Assembly: GCA_034437075.1 (NCBI GenBank)
Contig: DAOTVD010000452.1
Span: forward strand, 1-6,672
Direction of reading: 5' to 3'
Length of the DNA: 6,672 nucleotides
Source: DAOTVD01 sp034437075
GTDB lineage: Bacteria; Chloroflexota; Anaerolineae; Aggregatilineales; J027
Part shown: positions 1 to 6,063 of the stretch, one piece after another
Layout of the letters: each line of letters starts with the position of its first letter
Position numbering within the stretch: position 1 is the first letter of the stretch
Program-made: the position numbers and the translations under genes
Notes under the pieces: generated by a model
Database searches by the model: none
The model's input: the letters and a program-made list of their open reading frames with translations, nothing else
Told to the model about the DNA's origin: nothing

Positions 1-151
1 AACCCTATACCAATGTAGAACCACTGAGGGTGTATACGGGGGGGGCTTGATTCGTTCGCGCTGTGGGGTGGTTTCATAGTACCTTCTGCTCGGTGATGTG
101 TTCCCCTCGCTAATTGAGCTTGATTTTCGCCGTTAGTTTTATGCTTTGATT
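1..151. other. Left-edge non-coding DNA, possible end of an upstream gene
   Basis: I see no supported gene here. Two + strand frames are open from the window edge. One ends at TGA 48-50 with the tail PYTNVEPLRVYTGGA, the other at TAG 77-79. Either could be the last residues of a gene cut by the window, but there is too little sequence to choose. A run of eight G lies at about 39-46. No hairpin or promoter stands out. Confidence 0.4.
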
Positions 152-275
152 ATGCCACATTTCCAACGCATTGCAGGCCAGAGCCTTTGCCCTTGCCAGG
201 GCCAAGCGCATCAAAAATTTTTGGCTTTCAAGGGCTCAAATAAGGCTTTTCCAAGTCTTAAATTATGCCGATTGC
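152..275 (+). repeat. Diverged host repeat, uninterrupted copy (empty site)
   Basis: Positions 240-275 recur in reverse complement at the right end of the window, split there by the 174-bp element. Positions 240-250 match the complement of 6400-6410 at 11/11, and 246-275 match the complement of 6196-6225 at 26/30. Further upstream, shorter anchors occur in the same order in both copies: ATGCCACAT (152-160; complement of 6492-6500), CGCATCAA and TTCAAGG. The repeat may therefore be about 125 bp long but badly decayed outside the 36-bp core. An ORF can be read across this copy, but the other copy breaks the frame after MPHVART, so it is not a conserved gene. Confidence 0.6.
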
Positions 276-449
276 GTAACTACTCAGCCCTCACCCCAAC
301 CCCTCTCCCAAACGGGCTTTCAGCCCTGGGAGAGGGGCAAAAAGTGTCGGTTTCGGGTCATTTTCCCCCTCTACCAGCCGCAAAGCGGCGTTTGGGAGGG
401 GGGGATTAAGGGGGTGAGGGGGAAGAATTGGCATAGCCTGAGCAGTTAC
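276..449 (+). mobile_element. 174-bp MITE-like element, copy 1
   Basis: The element starts GTAACTACTCAG and ends CTGAGCAGTTAC, so its ends are inverted repeats matching at 11 of 12 positions. A subterminal CCCTCACCCC pairs with GGGGGTGAGGG near the other end. Between them are two hairpins: CCCCTCTCCC (300-309) with GGGAGAGGGG (328-337), containing GGGCT/AGCCC; and a C-rich arm (365-372) with a G-rich arm (397-404), containing GCCGC/GCGGC. The whole could fold into a cross shape. There is no coding capacity, as expected of a non-autonomous element moved by a transposase elsewhere. It is identical at 166 of 174 positions to the copy at 6226-6399, with no indels. This copy has no clear target duplication (left flank ATTGC, right flank CAAAA). 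Confidence 0.8.
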
Positions 450-635
450 CAAAAGAGTACACTTTTGGCTTTATCCCCCTCTTGGCGCGGGCTCCGCTGT
501 GCGGGGTTCAGTCGGCTCCGCCGACCCCCTAAGCCATCCCCCCGAATTCGGAGCCGCTCAGGGGTATGCCGAGGTCAGCATAGGTGCATCAACGGTGCCG
601 CATCTGAAACACTCTACTATGGATGCAAAAACCCA
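450..635. other. Hairpin-rich intergenic DNA upstream of the first gene
   Basis: I see no gene here. A hairpin, CCAAAAG-agtaca-CTTTTGG, starts on the last base of the mobile element (449-468). GC-rich inverted repeats follow, including GTCGG-ctccg-CCGAC near 509-523 and TATGC/GCATA at 565-582. A short CCGAATTCGG palindrome lies near 542-551. The DNA looks like decayed repeats rather than a leader RNA. Confidence 0.5.
513..551 (-). repeat. GAATTC-centred GC-rich repeat, inverted copy
   Basis: Read on the - strand, this segment goes CGAATTCGGGGGGA, then TGGCTTAG, then GGGGGT. The + strand sequence at 6140-6167 goes CGAATTCGGGGGGA, then GCTAGAG, then GGGGGT. The two are members of one small repeat family in opposite orientations, with small indels between them. 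Only half of the palindrome survives in this copy, because the left side of GAATTC continues GGAGCCGC on the + strand. Confidence 0.5.
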
Positions 636-644
636 TGCTATAAT
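636..644 (+). promoter_or_regulatory. Extended -10 promoter for the membrane protein gene
   Basis: TGCTATAAT is a perfect TGn extended -10 followed by TATAAT (639-644). No good -35 hexamer lies 16-18 bp upstream, which is typical of extended -10 promoters. A start site near 651 would give a leader of about 25 nt before the ATG at 677. Confidence 0.6.
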
Positions 645-664
645 CGTGGCCGATTTGCCAGTAC

Positions 665-668
665 GAGG
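665..668 (+). promoter_or_regulatory. Ribosome binding site of the 677 gene
   Basis: GAGG lies 8 nt before the ATG at 677. Together with the promoter just upstream it supports this start. Confidence 0.6.
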
Positions 669-676
669 CCCTACGA

Positions 677-2824
677 ATGCACCAACTGAGCACCATTCAA
701 GCCTTTATCGCCAAGTATCGTCGCACGCTGGATGCTGGGGTACGCCTGGCGTTGCTTGCGTTGTGTTTGCTGGAACTCTGGACGATCTTTTACCAGGATG
801 CGCGCGAGTCCGACTATTTTCTGGAAAACCTTTTTCAAGGCATCATCTACGCGGCCAACGAGGGCTATCCCTTCCATATCTATTACGGCGATACAGAAGC
901 CCCTTTAGATTACGCACAACTGGAACTGTGGCAAGAACGCTCTTTTGATTATGGCATCGGTATTATCCTGACCACAGCGACCCTGGTCGGGCAACTCATT
1001 GACCCCGATTTTCAACTATCCAACCAGGGGGCATACCTGGCGCTGATGCTATATTTTGGGCTAGTAGCGGGCGTACTGGTGTTCCCCACCGTCCGCCTAC
1101 CGATTGCCGTCGGCGCGATGGTCACATTCATGTTGTGGCTGTCGTTATACGAGGCCACCTTTTACCCTAATAACTTTCGCGCGTGGGCCGCTGGGCTGTC
1201 TGTTTTGCTGATTGGCTTTGCCCTTGTCAATGTCCCGTACCCCAAAAAGACTTTGTGGAGCAAGTTTCACTGGCTATGGTTGACGTTTATTATCGCGTTT
1301 AGCTTACAAATCCGCGAAGAAGGGGCTGCGGCCATCTATGCTAGCTTGCTGGCCTGGTGTGGGCTTATCATCCTGGCGATGCTCATCCGGTGGGCCGTGC
1401 TGCACCGCGCAGATGCTGCGCTGTCGGCAGCCTGGCCACGGACGGCCATATCCTTTGCCCAGCGGCATCTGCTTCCCCCGGCGGTTATCTTTTTGGGTAT
1501 CCTGCTGATGCCGATGCTGATGCAAGCAGTCTATGCCCGGGCCTGGGATATGTCCTATACAGACGTGAACTTTGTGCAACATGGGCGCGGGATGCCGCTC
1601 TATATGGGCCTGGGGTATATCTCGAATCCTTATAACAGTACCTGGCTTGATCCACAAGCGATTAACCAAGCCCGGCTATATAACCCCGATTTGCCACCGG
1701 ACGCCGATGATAGCACGGCGGAACTGCAACATACCTTACAAGCACAATGGACTCGGATCGTGCAGGACGACCCGGCGATATTGTGGCGAAACATATATCA
1801 AAAAATGCAGTTTGCGGACTTTTTCATGGTGAACACCACTACCCCCTTTCGGAGTGCATTCTTATACAGCGTGACCTCCCATGAATTGGGGTATCTTTAC
1901 CGCCTGGTGCCGCTCATCTACGCAGCGATGCTTGGTTTTGTCCTGCTACGGGGGCATTTAACCACGAGCATGCTTGTTTTAACAGCCCTACCGCTGAGCA
2001 TCGGCGCGAGTACCGGCCCCTTAACCGCCTTTCCGAGCTATATCAGCGGGGTACAAGGCGCCGTGTTGTTCGTTGGGTTGGTGTTGCCTATCGCAGTCTG
2101 GACATTCCAGCGCGATAAAGCCCTGACCTTCGAAGCAGAGCCTCTCCCCGGCCCCTTGGCCAAGCGCGAAAAACGCTACCTGATGCTGGCGGTGTTGCTC
2201 ATCGCGATCATCGGCGGCTTCGCGTTGGCTGGCTTTACGCTTCTGCAAGAAGAACGGCGCGAAAATAACCTGGCCGAAATCGCCAACGGCGACCCGCTGG
2301 CCATGCTGCGGGATAGGGAGCAAGATTATACGCCCTACTTCAATAGCCTTGGCCAGGCAGCCCAGCGGGATTTAATCGCGCAGATGCTACAACAGGCCGA
2401 CGAAAGCGTATTCGTGGGGGCAACCGACCTAGATGCGGTTGAAAATAGCCTGTTTTCGCCCATCTTGACCGTCGTGACGGCCAACCAGATTCATGCTGTC
2501 GTATGGCTTGGCGACTATGATCCCATGCCCGTTGATTCTTCGCTCAACCAGTCGCGCGTACATTCCCTGGTGCAAGTGTGCTTCGGATGCCCTGACGCGC
2601 GCATAAACTTCACCTATAGCGAACAGGAAATTGTCTATTCGTTTTTGAATGACATGGATTGGAACAATAGCTACCGCATGATTAGCTTAGCGGTTGACCC
2701 GCACGCCTTGCAGGATGTCGAGTCCGTACATGTGGCGGCTCAGCGCTTGGTGTCCTATCGCGGAAATGCCACCTTTTTCAATTATGCTGTCGAAGTCATT
2801 GGCGGCCAGACGCTCGCACGATAA
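677..2824 (+). CDS. Polytopic membrane protein, GT-C-like, unknown function
   Basis: I do not recognise a named family. The 715-residue protein begins with a short basic cytoplasmic tail and a first membrane segment at about 22-40. It has about 12 hydrophobic segments in all, roughly at 22-40, 92-108, 118-137, 141-160, 168-186, 197-211, 214-243, 266-287, 408-425, 428-446, 455-477 and 500-524. The first large loop (41-91) carries acidic residues after the first helix (RESDYFLE), where GT-C glycosyltransferases keep their acidic motif. A second large loop (288-405) contains HGRGMPLYMGLGYISNPYN and then a long charged stretch; this pattern resembles predicted bacterial GT-C membrane proteins. 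A soluble tail of about 190 residues (525-715) with two close cysteines (C635, C638; CFGC) follows. It is probably transcribed alone. A sugar-lipid transferase role is inference only, and no catalytic residue is proven. Confidence 0.85.
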   Translation: MHQLSTIQAFIAKYRRTLDAGVRLALLALCLLELWTIFYQDARESDYFLENLFQGIIYAANEGYPFHIYYGDTEAPLDYAQLELWQERSFDYGIGIILTTATLVGQLIDPDFQLSNQGAYLALMLYFGLVAGVLVFPTVRLPIAVGAMVTFMLWLSLYEATFYPNNFRAWAAGLSVLLIGFALVNVPYPKKTLWSKFHWLWLTFIIAFSLQIREEGAAAIYASLLAWCGLIILAMLIRWAVLHRADAALSAAWPRTAISFAQRHLLPPAVIFLGILLMPMLMQAVYARAWDMSYTDVNFVQHGRGMPLYMGLGYISNPYNSTWLDPQAINQARLYNPDLPPDADDSTAELQHTLQAQWTRIVQDDPAILWRNIYQKMQFADFFMVNTTTPFRSAFLYSVTSHELGYLYRLVPLIYAAMLGFVLLRGHLTTSMLVLTALPLSIGASTGPLTAFPSYISGVQGAVLFVGLVLPIAVWTFQRDKALTFEAEPLPGPLAKREKRYLMLAVLLIAIIGGFALAGFTLLQEERRENNLAEIANGDPLAMLRDREQDYTPYFNSLGQAAQRDLIAQMLQQADESVFVGATDLDAVENSLFSPILTVVTANQIHAVVWLGDYDPMPVDSSLNQSRVHSLVQVCFGCPDARINFTYSEQEIVYSFLNDMDWNNSYRMISLAVDPHALQDVESVHVAAQRLVSYRGNATFFNYAVEVIGGQTLAR

Positions 2825-2856
2825 GCGCGCCAGCGCGTAAATCAAGCGTTTTCAAA

Positions 2857-2906
2857 AGAATAAAAACCCCTACCCGAATTCGATCAGAGGGTCCTATATG
2901 CGTGAG
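2857..2906. repeat. Decayed copy of the GAATTC hairpin after the first gene
   Basis: This lies about 35 bp after the stop codon. It runs AGAATAAAAACCCCTACC, then CGAATTCG, then AGAGGGTCCTATATGCG. It resembles the hairpin at 6079-6116 in order and spacing (A-rich, CCCCT, GAATTC, AGGG, CTAT, ATGCG), but only about 4 bp of stem can still form. It was probably once the same terminator-like hairpin and may no longer work. Confidence 0.45.
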
Positions 2907-2955
2907 CCGAGTAAGGCGTGGTTGGGCTGTCGCCAATCCTCATTGCGTGCCAATG

Positions 2956-2964
2956 TGTTATCAT
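2956..2964 (+). promoter_or_regulatory. Possible extended -10 promoter for the antiporter
   Basis: TGTTATCAT contains TGn followed by TATCAT, which matches TATAAT at 5 of 6. No convincing -35 is present. A start site near 2971 would give a leader of about 34 nt. It would also exclude the in-frame GTG at 2918 as the start codon. Confidence 0.35.
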
Positions 2965-2987
2965 TTGCCCACGAGAGCGCGCGAAAC

Positions 2988-3001
2988 GAGGGAACAAGGG
3001 A
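2988..3001 (+). promoter_or_regulatory. Ribosome binding region deciding the antiporter start
   Basis: GAGGG (2988-2992) lies 12 nt and AAGGGA (2996-3001) lies 3 nt before the ATG at 3005. Neither spacing is ideal, but the GTG at 2918 would add 29 residues, including PRERAKRGNKGR, not expected before the first helix of this family. The start at 3005 is preferred. Confidence 0.5.
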
Positions 3002-3004
3002 CGC

Positions 3005-4576
3005 ATGGAAATCTATTGGGTGATCATTGCATTTATAGCGGGGGCGGCGGCTCAAGCCATCCGGTTGCCGACCTTGGTCGGGTATATTTTGTCCGGTTTG
3101 GTGTTGGCGGCCTTGGGGGTCACATCCGGCGATTTTATCGTGGCGGTGGGCGACTTTGGTATCATGATGTTGCTCTTTACGGTGGGGTTACATATTCGGG
3201 TGCAGAATATCATCCAGCCCGAAGTCCTGGGCACGGGCGGCGTGCATCTGCTGGTCAGCATGATGATGTACGGTGCCCTCGGGGTAGCGTTTGGCATCCC
3301 GTTATCCGTAGCCCTGATGTTGGGCTTGGCGCTAGGATTTTCTAGCACGGTACTCACCGCTAAAACGCTAGAATCCCGTGATGAATTGGACGCCTATCAT
3401 GGACGGGTGGCCATGGGCATCCTGATTATTCAAGACGTGGTGGCCATCGGCTTGCTAGCGCTGACAGGCACCGAAACACCCCAACCCTGGGCGCTGGGCC
3501 TTTTGGCCTTGCCACTTTTGCGCCCCATCATCTTCCGCATACTCGATTACACGGGCAAAGAGGAAATGATTTTGCTGTTTGGGTTGGTGCTGGCCTTGGG
3601 CATTGGGGAATTATTCTACTTATCCGGGTTGAGTGCCAAGTTGGGGGCATTGTTGGCGGGCGTGCTGCTGGCTGACCATCCCCAAGCCGACAACCTGTAT
3701 GATAAATTTTGGGCTTTGAAAGAAGTATTTTTGGTGGGATTCTTTTTGCAAGTGGGTCTGGTGGGCGTACCCGATATGACCGGGGTTTTATTCACGCTGA
3801 TGTTGCTGGCGTTGTTGCCCGTCAAGGCCGCGTTGTTCTTTGCGCTGATGCTGCGCTTCAACCTGCGGGCCCGGACAGGCTTTGTCGGGAGCCTCACGCT
3901 AGCGGCCTATAGTGAATTCGCCCTGATTGTGGCAGCGGCGGCGGTCGAAGGTGGGCTAATTGATGAAACTTGGCTGACCACCCTCGCCCTGGCGGTGGCC
4001 CTTTCCTTTGCCGTGAACGCCCCGCTCAATCGCCTCGTAAATCCGCTATGGGAACGCCTAGAACCCCGCCTGGGGCCCCTAGAACGCGATGCCGAACACC
4101 CCGACCATCAGCCGCGATCTTTAGGCGGGGCGCATTTTCTGGTGGTGGGCATGGGCCAGGTCGGAACTGCCGCCTACGATTATCTAGTGGAGCACGGGCA
4201 ACGGCCCATCGGGTTAGACTCTGACCCCGCCAAGATCGAACGGCACCTAAAGATGGGGCGGCGCGTGTTATTCGGAGAATCGCAAGACAGCGAGCTCTTG
4301 CAAAACCTGGATTTAGCCAACATCCACGCGGTTATTTTGGCTGTACCGAGTCTACCCGCCAAAATCGACGCCTGCGATATGCTGCGCGAGAACAATTTCA
4401 CGGGTCAGATCAATGCTTTGGTCCGAGAACAAGATGCCGATAACCTCAAACGGCTAGAAGCGGCGGGCATTACGGCTAGCATGCTCCCCTTAGTTCAAGC
4501 CGGGCGGGAACTCGGCGAGCTGAGCTTACACCAGGCCCAAAAACAACTGAACAAGGCCGTCGGCGGTGCCGCCTAA
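3005..4576 (+). CDS. CPA2-family cation:proton antiporter with RCK domain
   Basis: This is an integral membrane antiporter of the KefB/KefC/YbaL type, exchanging K+ or Na+ for H+ across the cytoplasmic membrane. From ATG 3005 it has 523 residues, near the usual 550-620 of the group. Visible motifs: RLPTLVGYILSGLVLA at 20-35; FSST at 112-115; GR..MGILIIQDVVAI at 133-148, with the Gln143-Asp144 pair of CPA2 exchangers; SGLSAKLGALLAGVLLAD at 207-224; FFLQVGL at 246-252; and YSEF at 302-305. A linker of about 25 residues leads to an RCK/TrkA-N domain from about 376, with the nucleotide loop GMGQVG (382-387) and the acidic residue D405 ending the second strand, as for NAD(H). There is no TrkA-C domain. 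The cation cannot be read from sequence. It is 180 bp from the gene before and 200 bp from znuA, so it is probably transcribed separately. Family call firm, substrate open. Confidence 0.93.
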   Translation: MEIYWVIIAFIAGAAAQAIRLPTLVGYILSGLVLAALGVTSGDFIVAVGDFGIMMLLFTVGLHIRVQNIIQPEVLGTGGVHLLVSMMMYGALGVAFGIPLSVALMLGLALGFSSTVLTAKTLESRDELDAYHGRVAMGILIIQDVVAIGLLALTGTETPQPWALGLLALPLLRPIIFRILDYTGKEEMILLFGLVLALGIGELFYLSGLSAKLGALLAGVLLADHPQADNLYDKFWALKEVFLVGFFLQVGLVGVPDMTGVLFTLMLLALLPVKAALFFALMLRFNLRARTGFVGSLTLAAYSEFALIVAAAAVEGGLIDETWLTTLALAVALSFAVNAPLNRLVNPLWERLEPRLGPLERDAEHPDHQPRSLGGAHFLVVGMGQVGTAAYDYLVEHGQRPIGLDSDPAKIERHLKMGRRVLFGESQDSELLQNLDLANIHAVILAVPSLPAKIDACDMLRENNFTGQINALVREQDADNLKRLEAAGITASMLPLVQAGRELGELSLHQAQKQLNKAVGGAA

Positions 4577-4704
4577 AGCGGGTAAGGCGTCACCTGAGCG
4601 CCTATCCGCATCAATTCAGCGCATCGTCGTTCATACAGGGCATGCTGGCCTTTGTCTACCCTAGCCGCCTCAATATACTCCCGGCGTCGCTTTATTGATA
4701 CAAT
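4573..4704 (-). pseudogene. Possible remnant of a - strand gene, 43 codons
   Basis: The - strand is open for 43 codons, ending at a TAG that overlaps the antiporter's 3' end by 4 bp. It reads protein-like: RREYIEAARVDKGQHALYER, then RCAELMRIGAQVTPYPL. There is no ATG or GTG near its beginning; the only ATG is internal. An in-frame TAA closes it upstream. I recognise no family. It could be the decayed C-terminal end of a gene lost on this side, or chance. Confidence 0.2.
4578..4609 (+). terminator. Weak imperfect hairpin after the antiporter
   Basis: GCGG (4578-4581) pairs with CCGC (4606-4609), and GGCG (4586-4589) with CGCC (4599-4602), around a 9-nt loop. The middle is imperfect and no T-run follows. 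Its position right after the stop codon is its main support. Confidence 0.3.
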
Positions 4705-4710
4705 TTATCA
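4696..4710 (+). promoter_or_regulatory. Candidate Fur/Zur-family operator, distal copy
   Basis: TGATACAATTTATCA is an inverted repeat with perfect TGATA/TATCA arms. It fits the 7-1-7 layout of Fur-family boxes (TGATAATnATTATCA) at 11 of 14 fixed positions. In front of znuA the likely regulator is Zur, which represses uptake when zinc is sufficient. The assignment is inference. Confidence 0.55.
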
Positions 4711-4739
4711 TTTACAAATGCCGATTAATGATACAAAAT
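4711..4739 (+). promoter_or_regulatory. Possible znuA promoter
   Basis: TTTACA (4711-4716; 5/6 to TTGACA) and CAAAAT (4734-4739; 4/6 to TATAAT) are 17 bp apart. The two candidate operators would then sit just upstream of the -35 and over the -10, which suits repression. The -10 is weak. The region is markedly AT-rich compared with its surroundings. Confidence 0.35.
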
Positions 4740-4743
4740 ATCA
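4729..4743 (+). promoter_or_regulatory. Candidate Fur/Zur-family operator, proximal copy
   Basis: TGATACAAAATATCA has the same TGATA/TATCA arms and starts 33 bp after the first copy, about three helical turns, so both sites would face the same side of DNA. It also matches the Fur 7-1-7 consensus at 11 of 14 positions. It overlaps the possible -10. Confidence 0.55.
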
Positions 4744-4767
4744 ACTGCATGTAATTTTGATCAGTTT

Positions 4768-4772
4768 GAGGA
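4768..4772 (+). promoter_or_regulatory. Ribosome binding site of znuA
   Basis: GAGGA lies 4 nt before ATG 4777 and 7 nt before the second ATG at 4780. The second ATG has the better spacing, and the choice changes only one residue of the signal peptide. Confidence 0.6.
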
Positions 4773-4776
4773 ATGA

Positions 4777-6063
4777 ATGATGTTCAGAAAATGTACAGTT
4801 GGTATTTTAATTTTGCTCTTGGCGTTGGCCAGCACATGGTCCACATTCGCCCAGGATGATGAGCGGCTTCAGGTAATGGCCAGCACATCCATCATCGCGG
4901 ATGTGGCGCGCAATGTGGCGGGGGATGCTGCGGATGTCGAGTCGTTGATGCCGCTTGGGGCCGACCCGCATATTTTCCAACCCACACCGGGCGATGTCGC
5001 CGCGCTGGCTGAGACGGATGTGGTGTTCGTCAATGGGATGAACTTTGAAGAAGGTCTGATGCCCGTCATCGAGAATGCCGATGATGACATCAATATTCAA
5101 GTTGTCTCGCAATGTGTCAATATTTTGGCTTTTGGTGGGCACAGCCATGATCACGACCACGCAGAGGGCGAAGATCACGACCACGCAGAGGGCGAAGATC
5201 ACGACCACGCAGGCGAAGCCAGCACTGAACTAGCGGCGCTATGTGAAGCTCATGTCGCCGAAATGGCTGCCTTACACGAAGATCATGACCACGCAGAAGG
5301 CGAAGATCATGACCACGCAGAAGGCGAAGATCATGACCACGCAGAAGGCGAAGATCATGACCACGAAGAAGGCGAAGATCACGACCACGCAGAAGGCGAA
5401 GATCACGACCACGACCACGACCATGCACATGGGAGCGAGGGCCTAGGCCGTCTATATGCCATCGAATGTGAAGGCCATTCACATGACCATGATCATGAAG
5501 AAGGCGAAGAACACAGCCACGAAGAAGGCAGTTGCGACCCGCATGTATGGATGGAACCGCATAATGTCATGTACTGGACGATGTACATCCGTGATGCCTT
5601 AATTGAGCTCGACCCGGCCAACACCGAAACTTACACAGCGAATGCTGCTGTGTACCTAGAAACGTTGGATGCTTTGGCCCATGATTTTGTGATGGAACGC
5701 ATCGCAGAAATTCCTGAAGACCAGCGCGTGATGGTGACTAACCACGATGCTTTCGGCTACTTCGCCAATGCTTATGGGTTTGACGTGGTAGGCGTCGTGA
5801 TCCGGGGCGGTAGCACGGCTTCTGAGCCTAGCGCGCGCGAACTGGCCGAACTGATTGAGGTGATCGAAGCCGAAGGCGTGCCCGCTATTTTCGCTGAAAC
5901 GACCGTTAATCCGAACCTAGCCGAAACGGTAGGTGCCGAGACGGGCGTGCCAGTATTCACGCTCTATACGGGGTCGCTGAGCGAAGCCGATGGCCCCGCC
6001 TCGACCTATGTAGACTTCATCACTTACAACGTCAACACCATCGTAGGCGCCTACACCGAATAA
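4777..6063 (+). CDS. znuA: Zinc ABC transporter substrate-binding protein ZnuA
   Basis: This secreted protein captures zinc outside the membrane and hands it to a ZnuB/ZnuC-type transporter. It has 428 residues, against about 300-330 usual for the family; the excess is the His-rich loop. A signal peptide (1-25, core ILILLLALA, cut after TFA) starts it. The cluster A-I metal-binding fold follows: STSIIADVARNV (36-47); first ligand H65 in GADPHIF; H256 in DPHVWMEPHN; H323 in TNHDAF, where a His favours zinc over manganese; E374 in IFAET. Where many relatives have Asp (LYTDSL), this one has G399. Residues 122-248 hold 31 His, with repeated EGEDHDHA units, thought in this family to collect or sense zinc. 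The mature protein has four cysteines (C113, C156, C231, C253), all in or beside the loop. znuB and znuC are not in the window. Paired Fur/Zur-like boxes precede the gene. Confidence 0.94.
   Translation: MMFRKCTVGILILLLALASTWSTFAQDDERLQVMASTSIIADVARNVAGDAADVESLMPLGADPHIFQPTPGDVAALAETDVVFVNGMNFEEGLMPVIENADDDINIQVVSQCVNILAFGGHSHDHDHAEGEDHDHAEGEDHDHAGEASTELAALCEAHVAEMAALHEDHDHAEGEDHDHAEGEDHDHAEGEDHDHEEGEDHDHAEGEDHDHDHDHAHGSEGLGRLYAIECEGHSHDHDHEEGEEHSHEEGSCDPHVWMEPHNVMYWTMYIRDALIELDPANTETYTANAAVYLETLDALAHDFVMERIAEIPEDQRVMVTNHDAFGYFANAYGFDVVGVVIRGGSTASEPSARELAELIEVIEAEGVPAIFAETTVNPNLAETVGAETGVPVFTLYTGSLSEADGPASTYVDFITYNVNTIVGAYTE
5149..5212 (+). repeat. 24-bp tandem repeat, first array in znuA
   Basis: There are two exact units of 24 bp (5149-5172, 5173-5196) and a partial third (5197-5212), each encoding DHDHAEGE. 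These units use GAG GGC where the second array uses GAA GGC. Confidence 0.9.
5281..5420 (+). repeat. 24-bp tandem repeat, second array in znuA
   Basis: There are five full 24-bp units (starting 5281, 5305, 5329, 5353, 5377) and a sixth that becomes a GAC-CAC run. The first three are identical. The fourth changes one base (GCA to GAA; Ala to Glu), and the fifth uses GATCAC instead of GATCAT. The unit length keeps the frame, so copy number can change without breaking the gene. Confidence 0.9.

Noticed and set aside
276..449. CRISPR-like or riboswitch structure
   Set aside because: There is no regular repeat-spacer pattern. The fold is explained by a palindromic mobile element with a second intact copy and a target duplication.
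146..689. Two overlapping ORFs of 87 and 172 codons
   Set aside because: They read through the 174-bp element and GC-rich repeats, are compositionally odd, and the frame is broken in the second repeat copy.
2918..3004. GTG start giving the antiporter 29 more residues
   Set aside because: The added residues are not like the family's N-terminus, and the likely promoter lies downstream of this codon.
3616..3897. - strand ORFs inside the antiporter gene
   Set aside because: They lie wholly within a well-supported gene and have no motif of their own.
5243..5446. + strand Lys/Thr repeat ORF
   Set aside because: It is the same repeats in another frame, with no ribosome binding site or independent support.
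5117..5482. - strand ORF with repeated Arg-Leu-Leu-Arg-Gly units
   Set aside because: It is the shadow of the 24-bp repeats in znuA. Any in-frame repeat opens other frames too.
677..6063. A single operon or a new three-gene system
   Set aside because: Spacers of 180 and 200 bp, separate promoter candidates and hairpins, and no shared pathway argue against it.
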